In this document: piece after piece, positions 17,057-27,421 of the stretch | How positions within the stretch are numbered: the stretch's first letter is position 1 | Layout: each line of letters begins with the position of its first letter | NCBI RefSeq assembly: GCF_014646695.1 | Contig: NZ_BMNT01000005.1 | Span: 193,654-257,653 of the forward strand | Source: Sphaerisporangium melleum | GTDB lineage: Bacteria > Actinomycetota > Actinomycetes > Streptosporangiales > Streptosporangiaceae | Direction of reading: 5' to 3' | Length of the DNA: 64,000 bases | Position numbers and translations under genes: made by a program | Notes under the pieces: model-generated | Told to the model about the DNA's origin: nothing | Databases searched by the model: none | Seen by the model: only the letters and a program-made list of their open reading frames with translations

Positions 17057-18229
17057 TCAGTCGCGGGAGAGGATGAGGCCGCTGGTGGGGACGCCGGTTC
17101 CCGCGGTGACCAGGACGTTGCGGACGGCGGGGACCTGGTTGACGGAGGTGCCCCTGACCTGGCGCACGGCTTCGGCGATGCCGTTCATGCCGTGGATGTA
17201 CGCCTCGCCGAGCTGGCCGCCGTGCGGGTTGACCGGCAGGTGGCCGTCGATCTCGATGCCGCCGCCGGCGATGAAGTCCTTCGCCTCGCCGCGGGCGCAG
17301 AAGCCGAGCTCTTCGAGCTGGCTGAGCACGAACGGCGTGAAGTGGTCGTAGAGGATGGCCGTCTGCAGGTCCTTGGGCGACATGCCGGACATCTCCCAAA
17401 GGCCGCGGGCGACCACTCCCATCTCCGGCAGGCCGGTCATGTCGTCCCGGTAGAAGCTGGTCATCATCATCTGTCCCGCGCCGGACCCCTGGGCGGCGGC
17501 GGTGACCACGGCGGGCGACCGGCGCAGATCCCTGGCCCGCTCGGTGGAGGTGACGACGAGCGCGACGGCGCCGTCGCTCTCCTGGCAGCAGTCGAGCAGG
17601 TGCAGCGGCTCGACGATCCACCGGGACGCCTGGTGCTCCTCCAGAGTGATCGGCCGCTGGTAGAACCAGGCCGCGGGGTTGGTCGCGGCGTGGCGGCGCA
17701 TGGCGACGGCGACGCGGCCGTAGTCCTCGGAGGTCGCGCCGTAGGCGTGCATGTAGCGCCGGGCGAACATCGCGACCCAGGCCGCCGGGGTGAGCAGGCC
17801 GAACGGCACGTGCCAGCTCATCTCCACGCCGAGCGACGACGGCTCGCCGCCGAGCCCGGCGTTCGGCTGGCCGAACCTCCGCCCGGACCGCTCGTTGAAG
17901 GCCCGGTAGCACACGACGGTGGAGGCGATGCCGGTGGCGACGGCCAGGGCGGCCTGCAGGATGGTGCCGCACGCCGCTCCTCCCCCGTACTCCACCCGGG
18001 AGAAGAACGACAGATCGCCGATGCCGGTCTCGCGGGCCACGGCGATCTCCTGGTTGGCGTCCTGGGTGAAGGTGACCAGGCCGTCGACGTCGGACGGGGT
18101 CAGCCCGGCGTCGTCCAGGGCCGCGAGGACGGCCTCGGCGGCGAGCTGCAGCTCGGTCCGGCCGGACTCCTTGGAGAACTCCGTGGCGCCGATGCCCGCG
18201 ATGGCCGTGCGACCGGAGATCGAGTACAC
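17057..18229 (-). CDS. ltp2: Steroid side-chain aldolase, Ltp2-type thiolase-fold protein
   Basis: A 390-residue lipid-transfer/thiolase-like protein. In steroid degraders, Ltp2 performs the retro-aldol cleavage that releases propionyl-CoA from the 17-hydroxy-C22 side chain, in complex with the DUF35 domain of ChsH2. It begins GRTAIAGIGATEFSKESGRT, typical of the SCP-x/Ltp group, and lacks the usual pattern of thiolase catalytic residues. The NPHGGQLGEAYIHGMNGIAEA segment is family-conserved. I choose the GTG at 18229, preceded by AAAGG. It is the last gene of a five-gene minus-strand operon whose order matches the mycobacterial igr operon. Known roles come from that family; activity here is inferred. 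Confidence 0.88.
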   Translation of the reverse strand: MYSISGRTAIAGIGATEFSKESGRTELQLAAEAVLAALDDAGLTPSDVDGLVTFTQDANQEIAVARETGIGDLSFFSRVEYGGGAACGTILQAALAVATGIASTVVCYRAFNERSGRRFGQPNAGLGGEPSSLGVEMSWHVPFGLLTPAAWVAMFARRYMHAYGATSEDYGRVAVAMRRHAATNPAAWFYQRPITLEEHQASRWIVEPLHLLDCCQESDGAVALVVTSTERARDLRRSPAVVTAAAQGSGAGQMMMTSFYRDDMTGLPEMGVVARGLWEMSGMSPKDLQTAILYDHFTPFVLSQLEELGFCARGEAKDFIAGGGIEIDGHLPVNPHGGQLGEAYIHGMNGIAEAVRQVRGTSVNQVPAVRNVLVTAGTGVPTSGLILSRD

Positions 18230-18318
18230 GTGGTGAGCCTTTCTGCCGGGGGAAGGCCACGCCGCCGGCGCGGAGACGCCGGTGCGACGTGCGACGGTGG
18301 GCTGCGCGGGAACGGAGT

Positions 18319-18726
18319 TCAGTGCGGGAGGGTCAGGCGGACGGTGCCGATGGCGTGGTCGCCGAGGCTGACGGCGCCGCGCACCTCGACGGTGACCTCG
18401 CCGCCCGCGCGCCCGGTGACCGTGCCGCCGAACGTCAGCGTGTCCCCCGCGTACGCGGGCACGCCGAGCCGGACGTTGACGCATCGGACCAGGGCCTCCG
18501 GCCCGGCCCAGTCGGTGACGTAGCGCTGCACCAGGCCCATGGTGGTCAGGATGTTCAGGAAGATGCCGGCCGAGCCCTGGGCGCGTGCCACCTGGACGTC
18601 GTGGTGGACGGGCGTGTAGTCCATCGTGGCCAGCGCCGTGGCGATGACCGTGGTCGGGGTCAGCTCGATGCGCAGCGGCGGCAGCGCCGCTCCGGTCTCG
18701 ACGTCGTCTCTGCTCAGCGTGCGCAT
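18319..18726 (-). CDS. chsH1: ChsH1-type MaoC hydratase subunit
   Basis: A 135-residue single hot-dog-fold protein with the MaoC-type segment MDYTPVHHDVQVARAQG. In mycobacteria ChsH1 pairs with the MaoC domain of ChsH2 to form a heteromeric enoyl-CoA hydratase that hydrates the C17-C20 double bond of the steroid side-chain CoA ester. The length matches the roughly 130-residue mycobacterial protein. Its ATG overlaps the stop of the chsH2-like gene (TGATG), so the two subunits are translationally coupled. It is transcribed ahead of the aldolase gene. Confidence 0.87.
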   Translation of the reverse strand: MRTLSRDDVETGAALPPLRIELTPTTVIATALATMDYTPVHHDVQVARAQGSAGIFLNILTTMGLVQRYVTDWAGPEALVRCVNVRLGVPAYAGDTLTFGGTVTGRAGGEVTVEVRGAVSLGDHAIGTVRLTLPH

Positions 18727-19682
18727 CACGGCTCCCTGGGCACCCACATCGGCAAGGTCAGTTCGTCGTCCATCTCACGGTGGTCCACCCGCACCGGCAT
18801 GCCGACGCGCACACGCTCGGGCGGACAGTCCACGACGTTGCCCACCATCCGCACTCCCTCGGCCAGCCGCACGACGGCGACCACGAACGGCGGGCGCAGG
18901 CCGGGAACCGGAGGGCTGTGGTGGACGACGAAGCTGTACACCTCGCCGAGGCCGCTCGCGACGGCGTACGCCCGGTTGGCCGAGCGGCACGAGGGACAGA
19001 TCGGCCCGGGCGGATGCCGCAACTCGCCGCAGTCGCCACATCTCTGGATCCGCAGCTCGCCTACCCGCACACCCTCCCAGAAGAACGCGGTGTCCCGGTT
19101 GATCGCGGGTCGCAGAGGATAGGCCGGCCGCTCCTCGGGCGCGGCTTTCTCCTCCCGGGGGCGAAACTTCAGCACCCGGAACATCATCTCGGCGACCGGC
19201 TCCTGTCCGGCGTACCAGGTGACCAGCCAGGTGATGAAATATCCGGTGCCGAGGGCGGTGTTCTTCGGCCCGGCGAACCCGCTCAGCCGGGTGGCGGGCA
19301 CCAGCCGCTCCCCCAGCCGTACGTACCGGTGGTAGGTCTGCTCACAGTTGGTGGCCACCACCCCGGTGAAGCCGCCCTCGTCCAGCGCGCGCAGCACCTC
19401 GTCGATCGGGGTGGTGGTGTCCTCGCGCGGCCCGAGCCCGGGCATCGTCCACACCTGCGCCATCGCGGGCGGCGCGACGATCTGCCCGTGGACGCTCGCG
19501 GCGGCATACGCCTCGTCGGTGTAGACGGGGTTGGCGTCGCCCATCGCGGTGGTCCAGTGGCGGATCATCGGCAGGTTGACCGGGTCGGCCGCGGGCGCGC
19601 CGCGTACCTCGCCCATCGCCATGCCCCGCTCGGCCAGCGCGGTGAGCCGCTCGTGCGGCGCGGACCCGGCCGTGGTCGTCAT
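18726..19682 (-). CDS. chsH2: ChsH2-type MaoC-DUF35 fusion subunit
   Basis: A 318-residue two-domain protein. Residues about 1-175 form a MaoC-like hot dog with MGDANPVYTDEAYAA. Residues about 190-318 form a DUF35 domain: a zinc ribbon with QRCGDCGELRHPPGPICPSC and then an OB fold. In known systems the N-domain works with ChsH1 as hydratase and the DUF35 domain binds and activates the Ltp2 aldolase, so one chain links two steps. The ATG at 19682 has AGGAGGG just upstream. The same domain order, length and neighbours as the mycobacterial protein support the call. Confidence 0.9.
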   Translation of the reverse strand: MTTTAGSAPHERLTALAERGMAMGEVRGAPAADPVNLPMIRHWTTAMGDANPVYTDEAYAAASVHGQIVAPPAMAQVWTMPGLGPREDTTTPIDEVLRALDEGGFTGVVATNCEQTYHRYVRLGERLVPATRLSGFAGPKNTALGTGYFITWLVTWYAGQEPVAEMMFRVLKFRPREEKAAPEERPAYPLRPAINRDTAFFWEGVRVGELRIQRCGDCGELRHPPGPICPSCRSANRAYAVASGLGEVYSFVVHHSPPVPGLRPPFVVAVVRLAEGVRMVGNVVDCPPERVRVGMPVRVDHREMDDELTLPMWVPREP

Positions 19683-19723
19683 CGCCCTCCTCGGGTCGTC
19701 ACCGGTGTCCCGCTCACGGTCGC

Positions 19724-20878
19724 TCACCGGGGCGGCCGGGGCAGGCCGAGGCCGAGCATCGCGATCAGCTCGCGTTGCACCTCGTTCACCCCGCCGCCGA
19801 AGGTCAGCACGATCGCTCCCTTGACCGCCCGGTCGGTCTGCTCCATGAACGCCGCGGTCTCCGGGTCGGACGGATCGCCGTACCGCGCCAGGGTCTCCCC
19901 GACCAGGCGGCCGACCTCCTGCATGCGCTCCGACCCGTAGATCTTGGTGGCGGAGGCGTCCGGCGCACCGAGCCAGCCGAGGTCCATGTTCGCCGCCACC
20001 TGCCAGTTGAGCAGCTCGTTCGTCCGCCAGCACGCGTACACGCGGCCGAGGGCGCGGCGCACGGCCGGCTCCTCGATCGTGCCGGTACGGCGCGCCCAGG
20101 CGGCGAACCGGTCGTGGACCCGGGCCAGGTTGCCGGCCGGGCCGAGGGTGACCCGCTCGTGGTTGAGCTGGTTGACGATGAGGTCCCAGCCCTTGTTCTC
20201 CTCGCCGACCAGCATGTCCAGCGGCACCCGGACGTCGGCGTAGTAGGTGGAGTTGGTGTGGTGGCGGCCGTCCATGGTGACGATCGGCGTCCAGGAGTAC
20301 CCCGGGTCGCGGGTGTCGACGATGAGCATCGAGATGCCGCGGTGCTTCCTGGCCGCCGGGTCGGTGCGGGCGGCCAGCCAGACGTAGTCGGCGTAGTGCG
20401 CGCCCGAGGTGAAGATCTTCTGCCCGTTGACGACGTAGTGGCCGCCGTCCCGCACGGCGGTGGTGCGCAGCGACGCCAGGTCGGTGCCGGCCTCGGGCTC
20501 GCTGTAGCCGATCGCGAAGTGGCAGTCCCCGGCCAGGATGCGCGGCAGGAAGAACTCCTTCTGCGCGGTGGTGCCGTACTGCATGAGCGTCGGGCCGACC
20601 GTCTGCACGGTGATGATCGGGTACGGCACCTCGGCGCGGGCGATCTCGTTGGCGAAGATCTGCTGCTCCAGCGGCCCGTACCCGCTCCCGCCGAACTCCT
20701 TGGGCCAGCCGAGCCCGAGTTTGCCGTCCCGGCCGAGCCTGCGGCAGTGCTCCATGTACGCCTCGCCGAACGGGTCCTGCGAGATCTCGGCCCGGTCCTG
20801 CTCGGGCAGGCAGGCGGCGAAGTACTCCCGCAGCTCGTCGCGGAGTCGTTTCTGCTCCGGCGTGAGGTCGATCATCAT
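19724..20878 (-). CDS. fadE29: Acyl-CoA dehydrogenase, FadE29 (ChsE) type subunit
   Basis: A 384-residue acyl-CoA dehydrogenase. It begins MIDLTPEQKRLRDELREYF and has the FAD-binding stretch IGYSEPEAGTDLASLRTTA and a C-terminal GGGVNEVQRELIAMLGLG. In mycobacteria FadE29 forms an alpha2beta2 dehydrogenase with FadE28 that desaturates the three-carbon steroid side chain (3-oxo-pregnenyl CoA esters). The length agrees with the 387-residue homologue. ATG codons at 20878 and 20875 overlap the preceding gene's stop (ATGA). The open frame runs on upstream for hundreds of codons, but that part is antisense-like shadow of the fadE28-type gene, not a fusion. Confidence 0.88.
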   Translation of the reverse strand: MMIDLTPEQKRLRDELREYFAACLPEQDRAEISQDPFGEAYMEHCRRLGRDGKLGLGWPKEFGGSGYGPLEQQIFANEIARAEVPYPIITVQTVGPTLMQYGTTAQKEFFLPRILAGDCHFAIGYSEPEAGTDLASLRTTAVRDGGHYVVNGQKIFTSGAHYADYVWLAARTDPAARKHRGISMLIVDTRDPGYSWTPIVTMDGRHHTNSTYYADVRVPLDMLVGEENKGWDLIVNQLNHERVTLGPAGNLARVHDRFAAWARRTGTIEEPAVRRALGRVYACWRTNELLNWQVAANMDLGWLGAPDASATKIYGSERMQEVGRLVGETLARYGDPSDPETAAFMEQTDRAVKGAIVLTFGGGVNEVQRELIAMLGLGLPRPPR

Positions 20879-21969
20879 CGGACGAGCGCTCCCATCGTGT
20901 CGAGCCGGGCCTCCACCCCGCCGAGCAGGTGGGCCAGGCGCTTGCCCCGGGCGAAGTGACGGTGCAGCGGGTAGGTGACGTCCAGGCCGAGGCCGCCGTG
21001 CAGGTGCTGGCAGGTGTAGAGGGCGGCCAGCGCGGAGTCGGTCACCGTGTGCGCGGCGACGGCGAGGTCCAGCTCGGCCTCCTCGTCCAGCCCCTGGTCG
21101 ATCCGCCAGGCACCGGACCAGACCGCAACGTCCAGCGCCCGCCCGGCGATGTAGACGTCGGCGATCTGCACGGTCACCGCCTGGAACTCGGCGAGCGCGC
21201 GGTCGAACTGCCTGCGCTTCCTGATGTGCTCGGTGGTCAGCGCCAGCGCCCCGGCGAGCACCCCGGACGCGCTCGCGGTGACGGCCGCCGTGGCGAGCAG
21301 CCGCAGGGCGGTGAAGGCCGTGCCGTCCGGGGCGCCGAGCGGTTCGCCGGGCGCGCCGTCCAGGGTCAGTGCCGCGGCCGGCTCTCCGGTGGCGGTGGAC
21401 ACCGGGTGCAGGGACGCGTCCCCGGGAGCGACCAGGAAGAGCCCGATGCCGTCGCCGGCGGTCAGGGCGGGGACCACGATGGCGGCCGACTCGGCGGCGT
21501 AGCCGACCGCCGCCGTACGCCCGGAGAGGGTCCAGCCGCCGTCGCCGCCGGGCACGGCCCGGGTGCGGGGCGGGGCTCCGAGGTCGCGGCCGGGCTCGGC
21601 CAGGGCGGCGGTCAGCACGATCTCGCCCTCGGCCAGGCGGGCGAGCAGTGCCCGCTGGTCCGGGGAGCCGTACCCGCCGACCACCAGGCCCGCGATCAGG
21701 GACTCCTGCAGGGGGATGGGCGCGGTGCGTGCGCCGGACTCGCGGGCGAGCACGGCCGTCCCCACCGCGCCGAGCCCGGCGCCGCCGGCCTGTTCGGGCA
21801 GGCAGGCCCCGATCAATCCGGCCCGTGCCACCGCCCGCCACAGTTCGGCGTCGTACGGGCGGCCGCTCCGGTCGTGGGCGGCGAGGCGTTCGTACCCGGC
21901 TTCGCGGGTGAACAGGCCCACTGCCAGCTCTTTCAGCTCCGCCTGCGTCTCGTCGAGGTCGAAGTCCAT
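20875..21969 (-). CDS. fadE28: Acyl-CoA dehydrogenase, FadE28 (ChsE) type subunit
   Basis: A 364-residue, more divergent acyl-CoA dehydrogenase. It begins MDFDLDETQAELKELAVGLF and has LTTEHIRKRRQFDRALAEFQAV (the substrate/FAD-side helix) and a CQHLHGGLGLDVTYPLHRHF end motif. The mid-domain is Gly/Ala-rich and less conserved, as in the partner subunit of heteromeric steroid dehydrogenases, where only one subunit is catalytic. The ATG at 21969 has GGAAGG seven bases before it. It is the first gene of the side-chain operon, with a KstR-like box 100 bp upstream, and is coupled to the fadE29-type gene by a 4-bp overlap. Confidence 0.87.
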   Translation of the reverse strand: MDFDLDETQAELKELAVGLFTREAGYERLAAHDRSGRPYDAELWRAVARAGLIGACLPEQAGGAGLGAVGTAVLARESGARTAPIPLQESLIAGLVVGGYGSPDQRALLARLAEGEIVLTAALAEPGRDLGAPPRTRAVPGGDGGWTLSGRTAAVGYAAESAAIVVPALTAGDGIGLFLVAPGDASLHPVSTATGEPAAALTLDGAPGEPLGAPDGTAFTALRLLATAAVTASASGVLAGALALTTEHIRKRRQFDRALAEFQAVTVQIADVYIAGRALDVAVWSGAWRIDQGLDEEAELDLAVAAHTVTDSALAALYTCQHLHGGLGLDVTYPLHRHFARGKRLAHLLGGVEARLDTMGALVR

Positions 21970-22071
21970 CACGGCACCTTCCGTGAGCCGGGTGCCGGGC
22001 GCCGCCGGGCGAGCCCGGGTGGCACCCGGTGCGGTCCGGCGGAATCCGGTGATGTCCAGTCAGCGGCAAAG

Positions 22072-22085
22072 TAGAACAGATTCTA
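22072..22085. promoter_or_regulatory. KstR box before the side-chain operon
   Basis: TAGAACAGATTCTA fits the KstR consensus TnnAACnnGTTnnA with a single change (ATT for GTT) and has symmetric TAGAA/TTCTA ends. It lies between the operon's first gene and the divergent kstR-type gene, so it may control both. Confidence 0.7.
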
Positions 22086-22218
22086 ATATCTGTCCAGACT
22101 GATTTCGGGCGACCCGCGCCGGACACGCTTCCGAAATGCGAATGTCATGCAAGACCGGCATTCCTTGTGACCAGCCGGTAACGAACCGCCCTTGCGGTTG
22201 ATCCGGTAACGTGTTCTC

Positions 22219-22899
22219 ATGCGCACTCCGCAGGCCGGCACCGGGCCCACCCCCGCCGCCCTCCCCGGCGACGGCGACGACCACGTGGCGATCCCGGTCC
22301 CGCCTCAGGCGGGCCGGGCCTCCTCCGGCGTCCGCACCCGCAGCCAGCACCAGCGGCGCAAGCGCATCGTGCAGGCCGCGGCGGCCCTGGCCTCGCGGGG
22401 CGGCGTCGAGGCGATGCAGATGCGCACGGTCGCCGAGCGGGCCGGGGTCGCGCTCGGCACGCTCTACCGCTACTTCCCCTCCAAGATGGACCTCGTCGTC
22501 GCGGTCGTCTCCGAAGAGATCGACCTGCTGGAGAGCAGCATCGAGCGACGCCCGCCTCGCGCCGAGACCGCCGCCGGGCGCGCGGTGGACGTCCTCATGC
22601 GGGCCACCCGCGGCCTGATGCGCGAGCCCGAGCTGGCCGACGCGCTCATCCGCTCGCTGATCATGGCGCAGGTCGAGGTGCCGTTCGGCGACCGCATGGC
22701 CGGTCTGCTGCTGCGGGTGTCCCGGGACGGCCTGTCGGTGGAGACGGCGAGCGAGGAGCAGTTCGCCCTGGCCGGCTCGCTGTCGGGGGTGTGGGTGAAC
22801 GAACTGCTGGAGATGCTGCGCGGGCGGCGCACCTACGAGCAGATCCAGCGGCGCATCGAGATCGCCGCCGCGCGCCTCCTGGCCGACTTCGACTCCTAG
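22219..22899 (+). CDS. kstR: KstR-type TetR repressor of steroid catabolism
   Basis: A 226-residue TetR-family protein. After a 40-residue disordered lead, the HTH region reads RKRIVQAAAALASRGGVEAMQ then RTVAERAGVALGTLYRYFPSK, very close to mycobacterial KstR. The ligand domain keeps the GVWVNELLEMLRGRRT region. KstR is released from DNA by CoA esters of early cholesterol metabolites and represses the upper steroid-catabolism regulon. The gene lies between the igr-type operon (divergent) and the FadA5-type thiolase. No Shine-Dalgarno precedes the ATG at 22219, and TAACGT about 7 bp upstream suggests a leaderless transcript. A box 134 bp upstream may be autoregulatory. Confidence 0.88.
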   Translation: MRTPQAGTGPTPAALPGDGDDHVAIPVPPQAGRASSGVRTRSQHQRRKRIVQAAAALASRGGVEAMQMRTVAERAGVALGTLYRYFPSKMDLVVAVVSEEIDLLESSIERRPPRAETAAGRAVDVLMRATRGLMREPELADALIRSLIMAQVEVPFGDRMAGLLLRVSRDGLSVETASEEQFALAGSLSGVWVNELLEMLRGRRTYEQIQRRIEIAAARLLADFDS

Positions 22900-24246
<1,347 letters not shown>

Positions 24247-24378
24247 CACCAGGGGTCCACCGGCGGCGGGCTTCCGGGGCCGGGGATCCACCGGGAGATC
24301 CACGGCGGCGAACCCGGTGCTCCGGGTTCTCGCGGCGGATTCACAGGTGCGTCATATTCACCTCTTAGACTCGGAGAG

Positions 24379-24389
24379 ACATCCGATGT
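24379..24389. promoter_or_regulatory. Palindromic site before the GntR gene (CATCSGATG motif)
   Basis: ACATCCGATGT is a perfect 11-bp palindrome 36 bp before the GntR start. CATC(C/G)GATG occurs twice more in front of the L-fucose operon (36586-36594 and 36662-36670), so it is a candidate GntR operator with autoregulation. Confidence 0.55.
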
Positions 24390-24424
24390 TTTCGGGGGAC
24401 GTGCGAACCAGAGGTGGTGACTCC

Positions 24425-25096
24425 GTGGCGGTCACGGACGCTGCGATCGACAAGATCAAAGAGATGATCGTCTCCGGCGAGCTGGGCCCTGGGGCACGGC
24501 TGCCCAAGGAGGCCGATCTCGCCGAACGCCTCGGCCTCTCCCGCAATTCGCTCCGCGAGGCCGTCCGCGCGCTCTCGCTGATCAACGTGCTCGACGTACG
24601 GCAGGGCGACGGCACGTACGTCACCAGCCTGGAGCCGCACCTCCTGCTCGACGCCATGTCCTTCGTGGTCGACTTCCACCGCGACGACACCGTGCTGGAG
24701 TTCTTCCAGGTGCGCCGCATCCTGGAGCCGGCCGCCACCGCGATGGCGGCGCTCGCCATGACCGACGAGCAGGTGGCCGAGCTGGGCGCGACCCTGGACC
24801 GGCTGCCCCCCGACCCGAGCGTCGAGCAGCTCGTCGCCAACGACCTCGACTTCCACCAGCAGATCGCCAAGGGGTCGGGCAACAACGTCCTGTGCTCGCT
24901 GATCGAGAGCCTGTCCGGGCCCACCACCCGGGCCCGCGTCTGGCGCGGCCTCACCCAGGAGGGGGCGAATATCAAGACGCAGGAGCAGCACGCCGCGATC
25001 TACGAGGCGATCGCCGGGCGCCGGCCCGAGATCGCCCGCGCCTGGGCGACCGTCCACATCGCCGGCGTCGAGGAGTGGCTGCGCCGCGCCCTCTGA
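24425..25096 (+). CDS. GntR/FadR-family (FCD) transcriptional regulator
   Basis: A 223-residue regulator. The winged helix (residues 5-70) reads AIDKIKEMIVSGELGPGARLPKE then GLSRNSLREAVRAL. The FCD ligand domain has FHQQIAKGSGN and a histidine in QEQHAAIYEAI, the metal-site residues of this family. I place the start at the GTG at 24425, with AGGTGG upstream and the family-typical MAVTDAAIDKIK opening. An ATG at 24386 with a good ribosome-binding site is an alternative, but it overlaps the palindrome. FCD regulators of this branch often respond to sugar acids. A shared operator motif links it to the fucose operon 12 kb away. Confidence 0.85.
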   Translation: MAVTDAAIDKIKEMIVSGELGPGARLPKEADLAERLGLSRNSLREAVRALSLINVLDVRQGDGTYVTSLEPHLLLDAMSFVVDFHRDDTVLEFFQVRRILEPAATAMAALAMTDEQVAELGATLDRLPPDPSVEQLVANDLDFHQQIAKGSGNNVLCSLIESLSGPTTRARVWRGLTQEGANIKTQEQHAAIYEAIAGRRPEIARAWATVHIAGVEEWLRRAL

Positions 25097-25320
25097 GCCG
25101 CCCGGCGCGCGGCCCCCACCACAGTGACCCGTCCTACAGCCCGGACGGCGCGCCCCTCCTGGCGACGACGAGCGAGACCCTGGACATCTCCGGGTGTGCC
25201 GTCCCAGCGCCTGTGCGGGAGCATTGACGTCACCACCGCCGACAGTGGGCCCGGTATGTGTCCGGCACCCCCTGCCGTCCGCCCTGCGCGTGCGCACCGA
25301 TCGTGGTAGGGATGTGACCT

Positions 25321-26694
25321 GTGTCCACTGTCGCCGCCCTCCGCCCCGGTGATCCCGAGCGGCTCGGCGAGCTCCGGCTGACCGGCCGGCTGGGCGAAGG
25401 CGGCCAGGGAGTGGTCTACCTCGGCGTCACCCCGGAGGGCGGCCGGGTCGCGGTGAAGCTCATGCGCACCCGGCTGGACGAGGAGCGGGCCCGGCGGCGG
25501 TTCGCCGGCGAGGTGGCGGCGATGCGGCGGGTGGCGCCGTTCTGCACGGCCCGGGTGCTGAACGCCGACCTCGACGACGACCGCCCCTACATCGTCAGCG
25601 AGTACGTCGAGGGCGCCTCGCTGCAACGGCACGTGACCGCCCAGGGTCCGCTCGTGGAAGGCGCGCTCGACCGGGTGGCGGTGGGCACCGCCACCGCGCT
25701 GGCCGCGATCCACGCGACCGGGCTCGTCCACCGCGACTTCAAGCCCGGCAACGTGCTGCTCGGCCCGGACGGGCCGCGGGTCATCGACTTCGGCATCGCA
25801 CGGCCGGCCGGCACGGCGACCACCACAGCGGGCACGCTGGTCGGCACACCCGCCTATCTGTCGCCGGAGCAGCTCAGGGGCGAGCGGGCCGGGCCGGCGG
25901 CGGACGTGTTCGCCTGGGCGCTGACCGTGGCCTTCGCCGCCTCCGGACGGCACGCCTACGCCGCCGCGAGCTACGAGGCCACCCTCGGCCGCATCCTGTT
26001 CGGCACGCCCGATCTCGGTCCGCTCGCCGGTTCGCTGCGCGAGATCGTGGTGGCCTGTCTGGTGGCGGACCCGGCGGGCCGGCCGAGTGCCGAGGAGGCG
26101 CTGCGTCATCTCATCGGCGCCCGGCCGGTGGCCGCCCCGGCGCCGTCCGGCGGGGTGCTGGAGACCGGGGCGACCGTGGCGGCCGGACGCCCCGCGACCG
26201 GCCGGACGGTCGAGGGCCCTGCCGGGGCGGTCGAGGGCGACGGGCGTGCCCCTGAGGGGCCGGCGGCCGTACGAGGGTGGCGCCGGAGGTGGGTGCTCGG
26301 CGGGCTCGCGCTGGTGGCCGCGCTCGCGGCGTTCGGCACCGTCCGATGGGCGTTGGACACCGACGGCGGGGAGGCGACGAGCCGGTTCGCGTACGCGGGC
26401 ACCTGGACGGGTGCCGCCGAGCACCCGGCCGCGGGCCGGGTGTTCCCGGTGGAGATCCGCCTGCCGGACGGCGCGGGCGGCGTCATGCGCTGGGGCGCCG
26501 ACCTGCACTGCACGGGCCGCCTCACCCGGACGGAGCCGATGGTCTACCGCCTGGACGACGTCAGCGGCGACCAGTGCCATCCCGGCGTCCTGCGCCTGTC
26601 CCCACGCGACGCGGAGCGGTTGGCGTTCCGCGTGACCGACTCTGGAGACGACGACGCCTTGCGCTACGCGGGCACGGCGGCGCGCATCTCCTGA
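25321..26694 (+). CDS. Membrane-anchored Ser/Thr protein kinase
   Basis: A 457-residue Hanks-type kinase. Residues about 15-270 hold the catalytic domain: glycine loop GRLGEGGQGVVYLG, lysine VAVKLM, catalytic loop HRDFKPGNVLL, metal motif IDFGIARP and activation-segment GTPAYLSPEQL. A Pro/Gly linker, one transmembrane helix (about residues 325-343) and a roughly 110-residue extracytoplasmic domain of no known family follow, with two cysteines (DLHC and DQC). The HRDF variant and GTG start are usual in actinobacteria. The outer domain may sense a cell-surface signal. The gene is monocistronic; substrates are unknown. Confidence 0.92.
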   Translation: MSTVAALRPGDPERLGELRLTGRLGEGGQGVVYLGVTPEGGRVAVKLMRTRLDEERARRRFAGEVAAMRRVAPFCTARVLNADLDDDRPYIVSEYVEGASLQRHVTAQGPLVEGALDRVAVGTATALAAIHATGLVHRDFKPGNVLLGPDGPRVIDFGIARPAGTATTTAGTLVGTPAYLSPEQLRGERAGPAADVFAWALTVAFAASGRHAYAAASYEATLGRILFGTPDLGPLAGSLREIVVACLVADPAGRPSAEEALRHLIGARPVAAPAPSGGVLETGATVAAGRPATGRTVEGPAGAVEGDGRAPEGPAAVRGWRRRWVLGGLALVAALAAFGTVRWALDTDGGEATSRFAYAGTWTGAAEHPAAGRVFPVEIRLPDGAGGVMRWGADLHCTGRLTRTEPMVYRLDDVSGDQCHPGVLRLSPRDAERLAFRVTDSGDDDALRYAGTAARIS

Positions 26695-26795
26695 CCGGCC
26701 GGGCCGCCTGAACGAGCGACGATGGCGACGCTCCCCGTACGACGCGGGCACGGCCGCCCGGAGAGAAGACCGATGGCGGTGCCCACGTCATAGGG

Positions 26796-26829
26796 CCTCC
26801 CGGCCGGCCCAGAGCCCGCGGGCGGGAGG
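26796..26829. terminator. Hairpin between convergent kinase and SOD genes
   Basis: CCTCCCG and CGGGAGG arms pair perfectly, and three further inner pairs follow after one mismatch. The hairpin sits 8 bp past the stop of the minus-strand SOD gene and about 100 bp after the kinase stop. Confidence 0.5.
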
Positions 26830-26836
26830 TCGCGGG

Positions 26837-27421
26837 TCAGAAGTCGACGTTGACGCAGGCCAGGCGGGGGCCCGCCTGGCCCGCGTGGCCGGGGCCGGTG
26901 TGGGTGTGCTCGGCGTGGATGACGACCGAGTGCGGGTGCCGGTCGCGGAAGCCCTGCTCCATGACCGCGCGGGAGGCGCCGTTGCCCTGGGCGTCGGTGG
27001 CCAGGTCGAGCCAGATCTCGTTGCGCGGGTTGGCGTACTTGGGGTCCACCGAGGGGGTCACCGGGTCTCGCATGTGCTGGTAGTGCGGCCCGGCGTCCTC
27101 GCCCTTGGCTCCGCAGGCGTTGGTGTGCACGTGGGCGCCGTACTTGCGGCCCGGCTGGAGCCCCTGCACCCGGAGCTGGACGCTGCCGGTGCCGGCGCCC
27201 TCGCCCGGCGGGACGTGGGCGACGGCCACGGCGGCGCCGGCCGGGACGAGTTTGGGGTCGTAGGTGACCGCGACCTGCCCGGGCTTGTAGCCGGCGAACG
27301 TGCCGAGCACGAGGACCGGCTCGGACGGCCGCTCCCGGCTCGGCCCGGCGGGCACCGCCCCCTGGGACAGCACCGCCAATGGGATGACCATCGCCATCAT
27401 TCCCGCACGCACCGGCCTCAT
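26837..27421 (-). CDS. Secreted Cu/Zn superoxide dismutase-like protein
   Basis: A 194-residue exported protein with a signal peptide (about residues 1-28). The SodC fold is indicated by the Cu ligands AHVHTNACG, a further His pair in GPHYQHM, the zinc-loop/Asp region NPRNEIWLDLATDAQGNG, and SVVIHAEHT. The second cysteine near the C-terminus (LACVN) can pair with HTNAC as the usual disulfide. Family members dismutate superoxide outside the membrane. Ligand spacing is looser than in classical SodC, so activity is likely but not certain. GGGAGAG precedes the ATG. The upstream 230 bp is unusually AT-rich for this window. Confidence 0.83.
   Translation of the reverse strand: MRPVRAGMMAMVIPLAVLSQGAVPAGPSRERPSEPVLVLGTFAGYKPGQVAVTYDPKLVPAGAAVAVAHVPPGEGAGTGSVQLRVQGLQPGRKYGAHVHTNACGAKGEDAGPHYQHMRDPVTPSVDPKYANPRNEIWLDLATDAQGNGASRAVMEQGFRDRHPHSVVIHAEHTHTGPGHAGQAGPRLACVNVDF

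Noticed and set aside
19724-22126. Single 800-residue minus-strand frame suggesting a fused protein upstream of the FadE29-type gene
   Set aside because: The N-terminal half is Arg/Pro-rich out-of-frame translation of the FadE28-type gene. The real start overlaps that gene's stop by ATGA.
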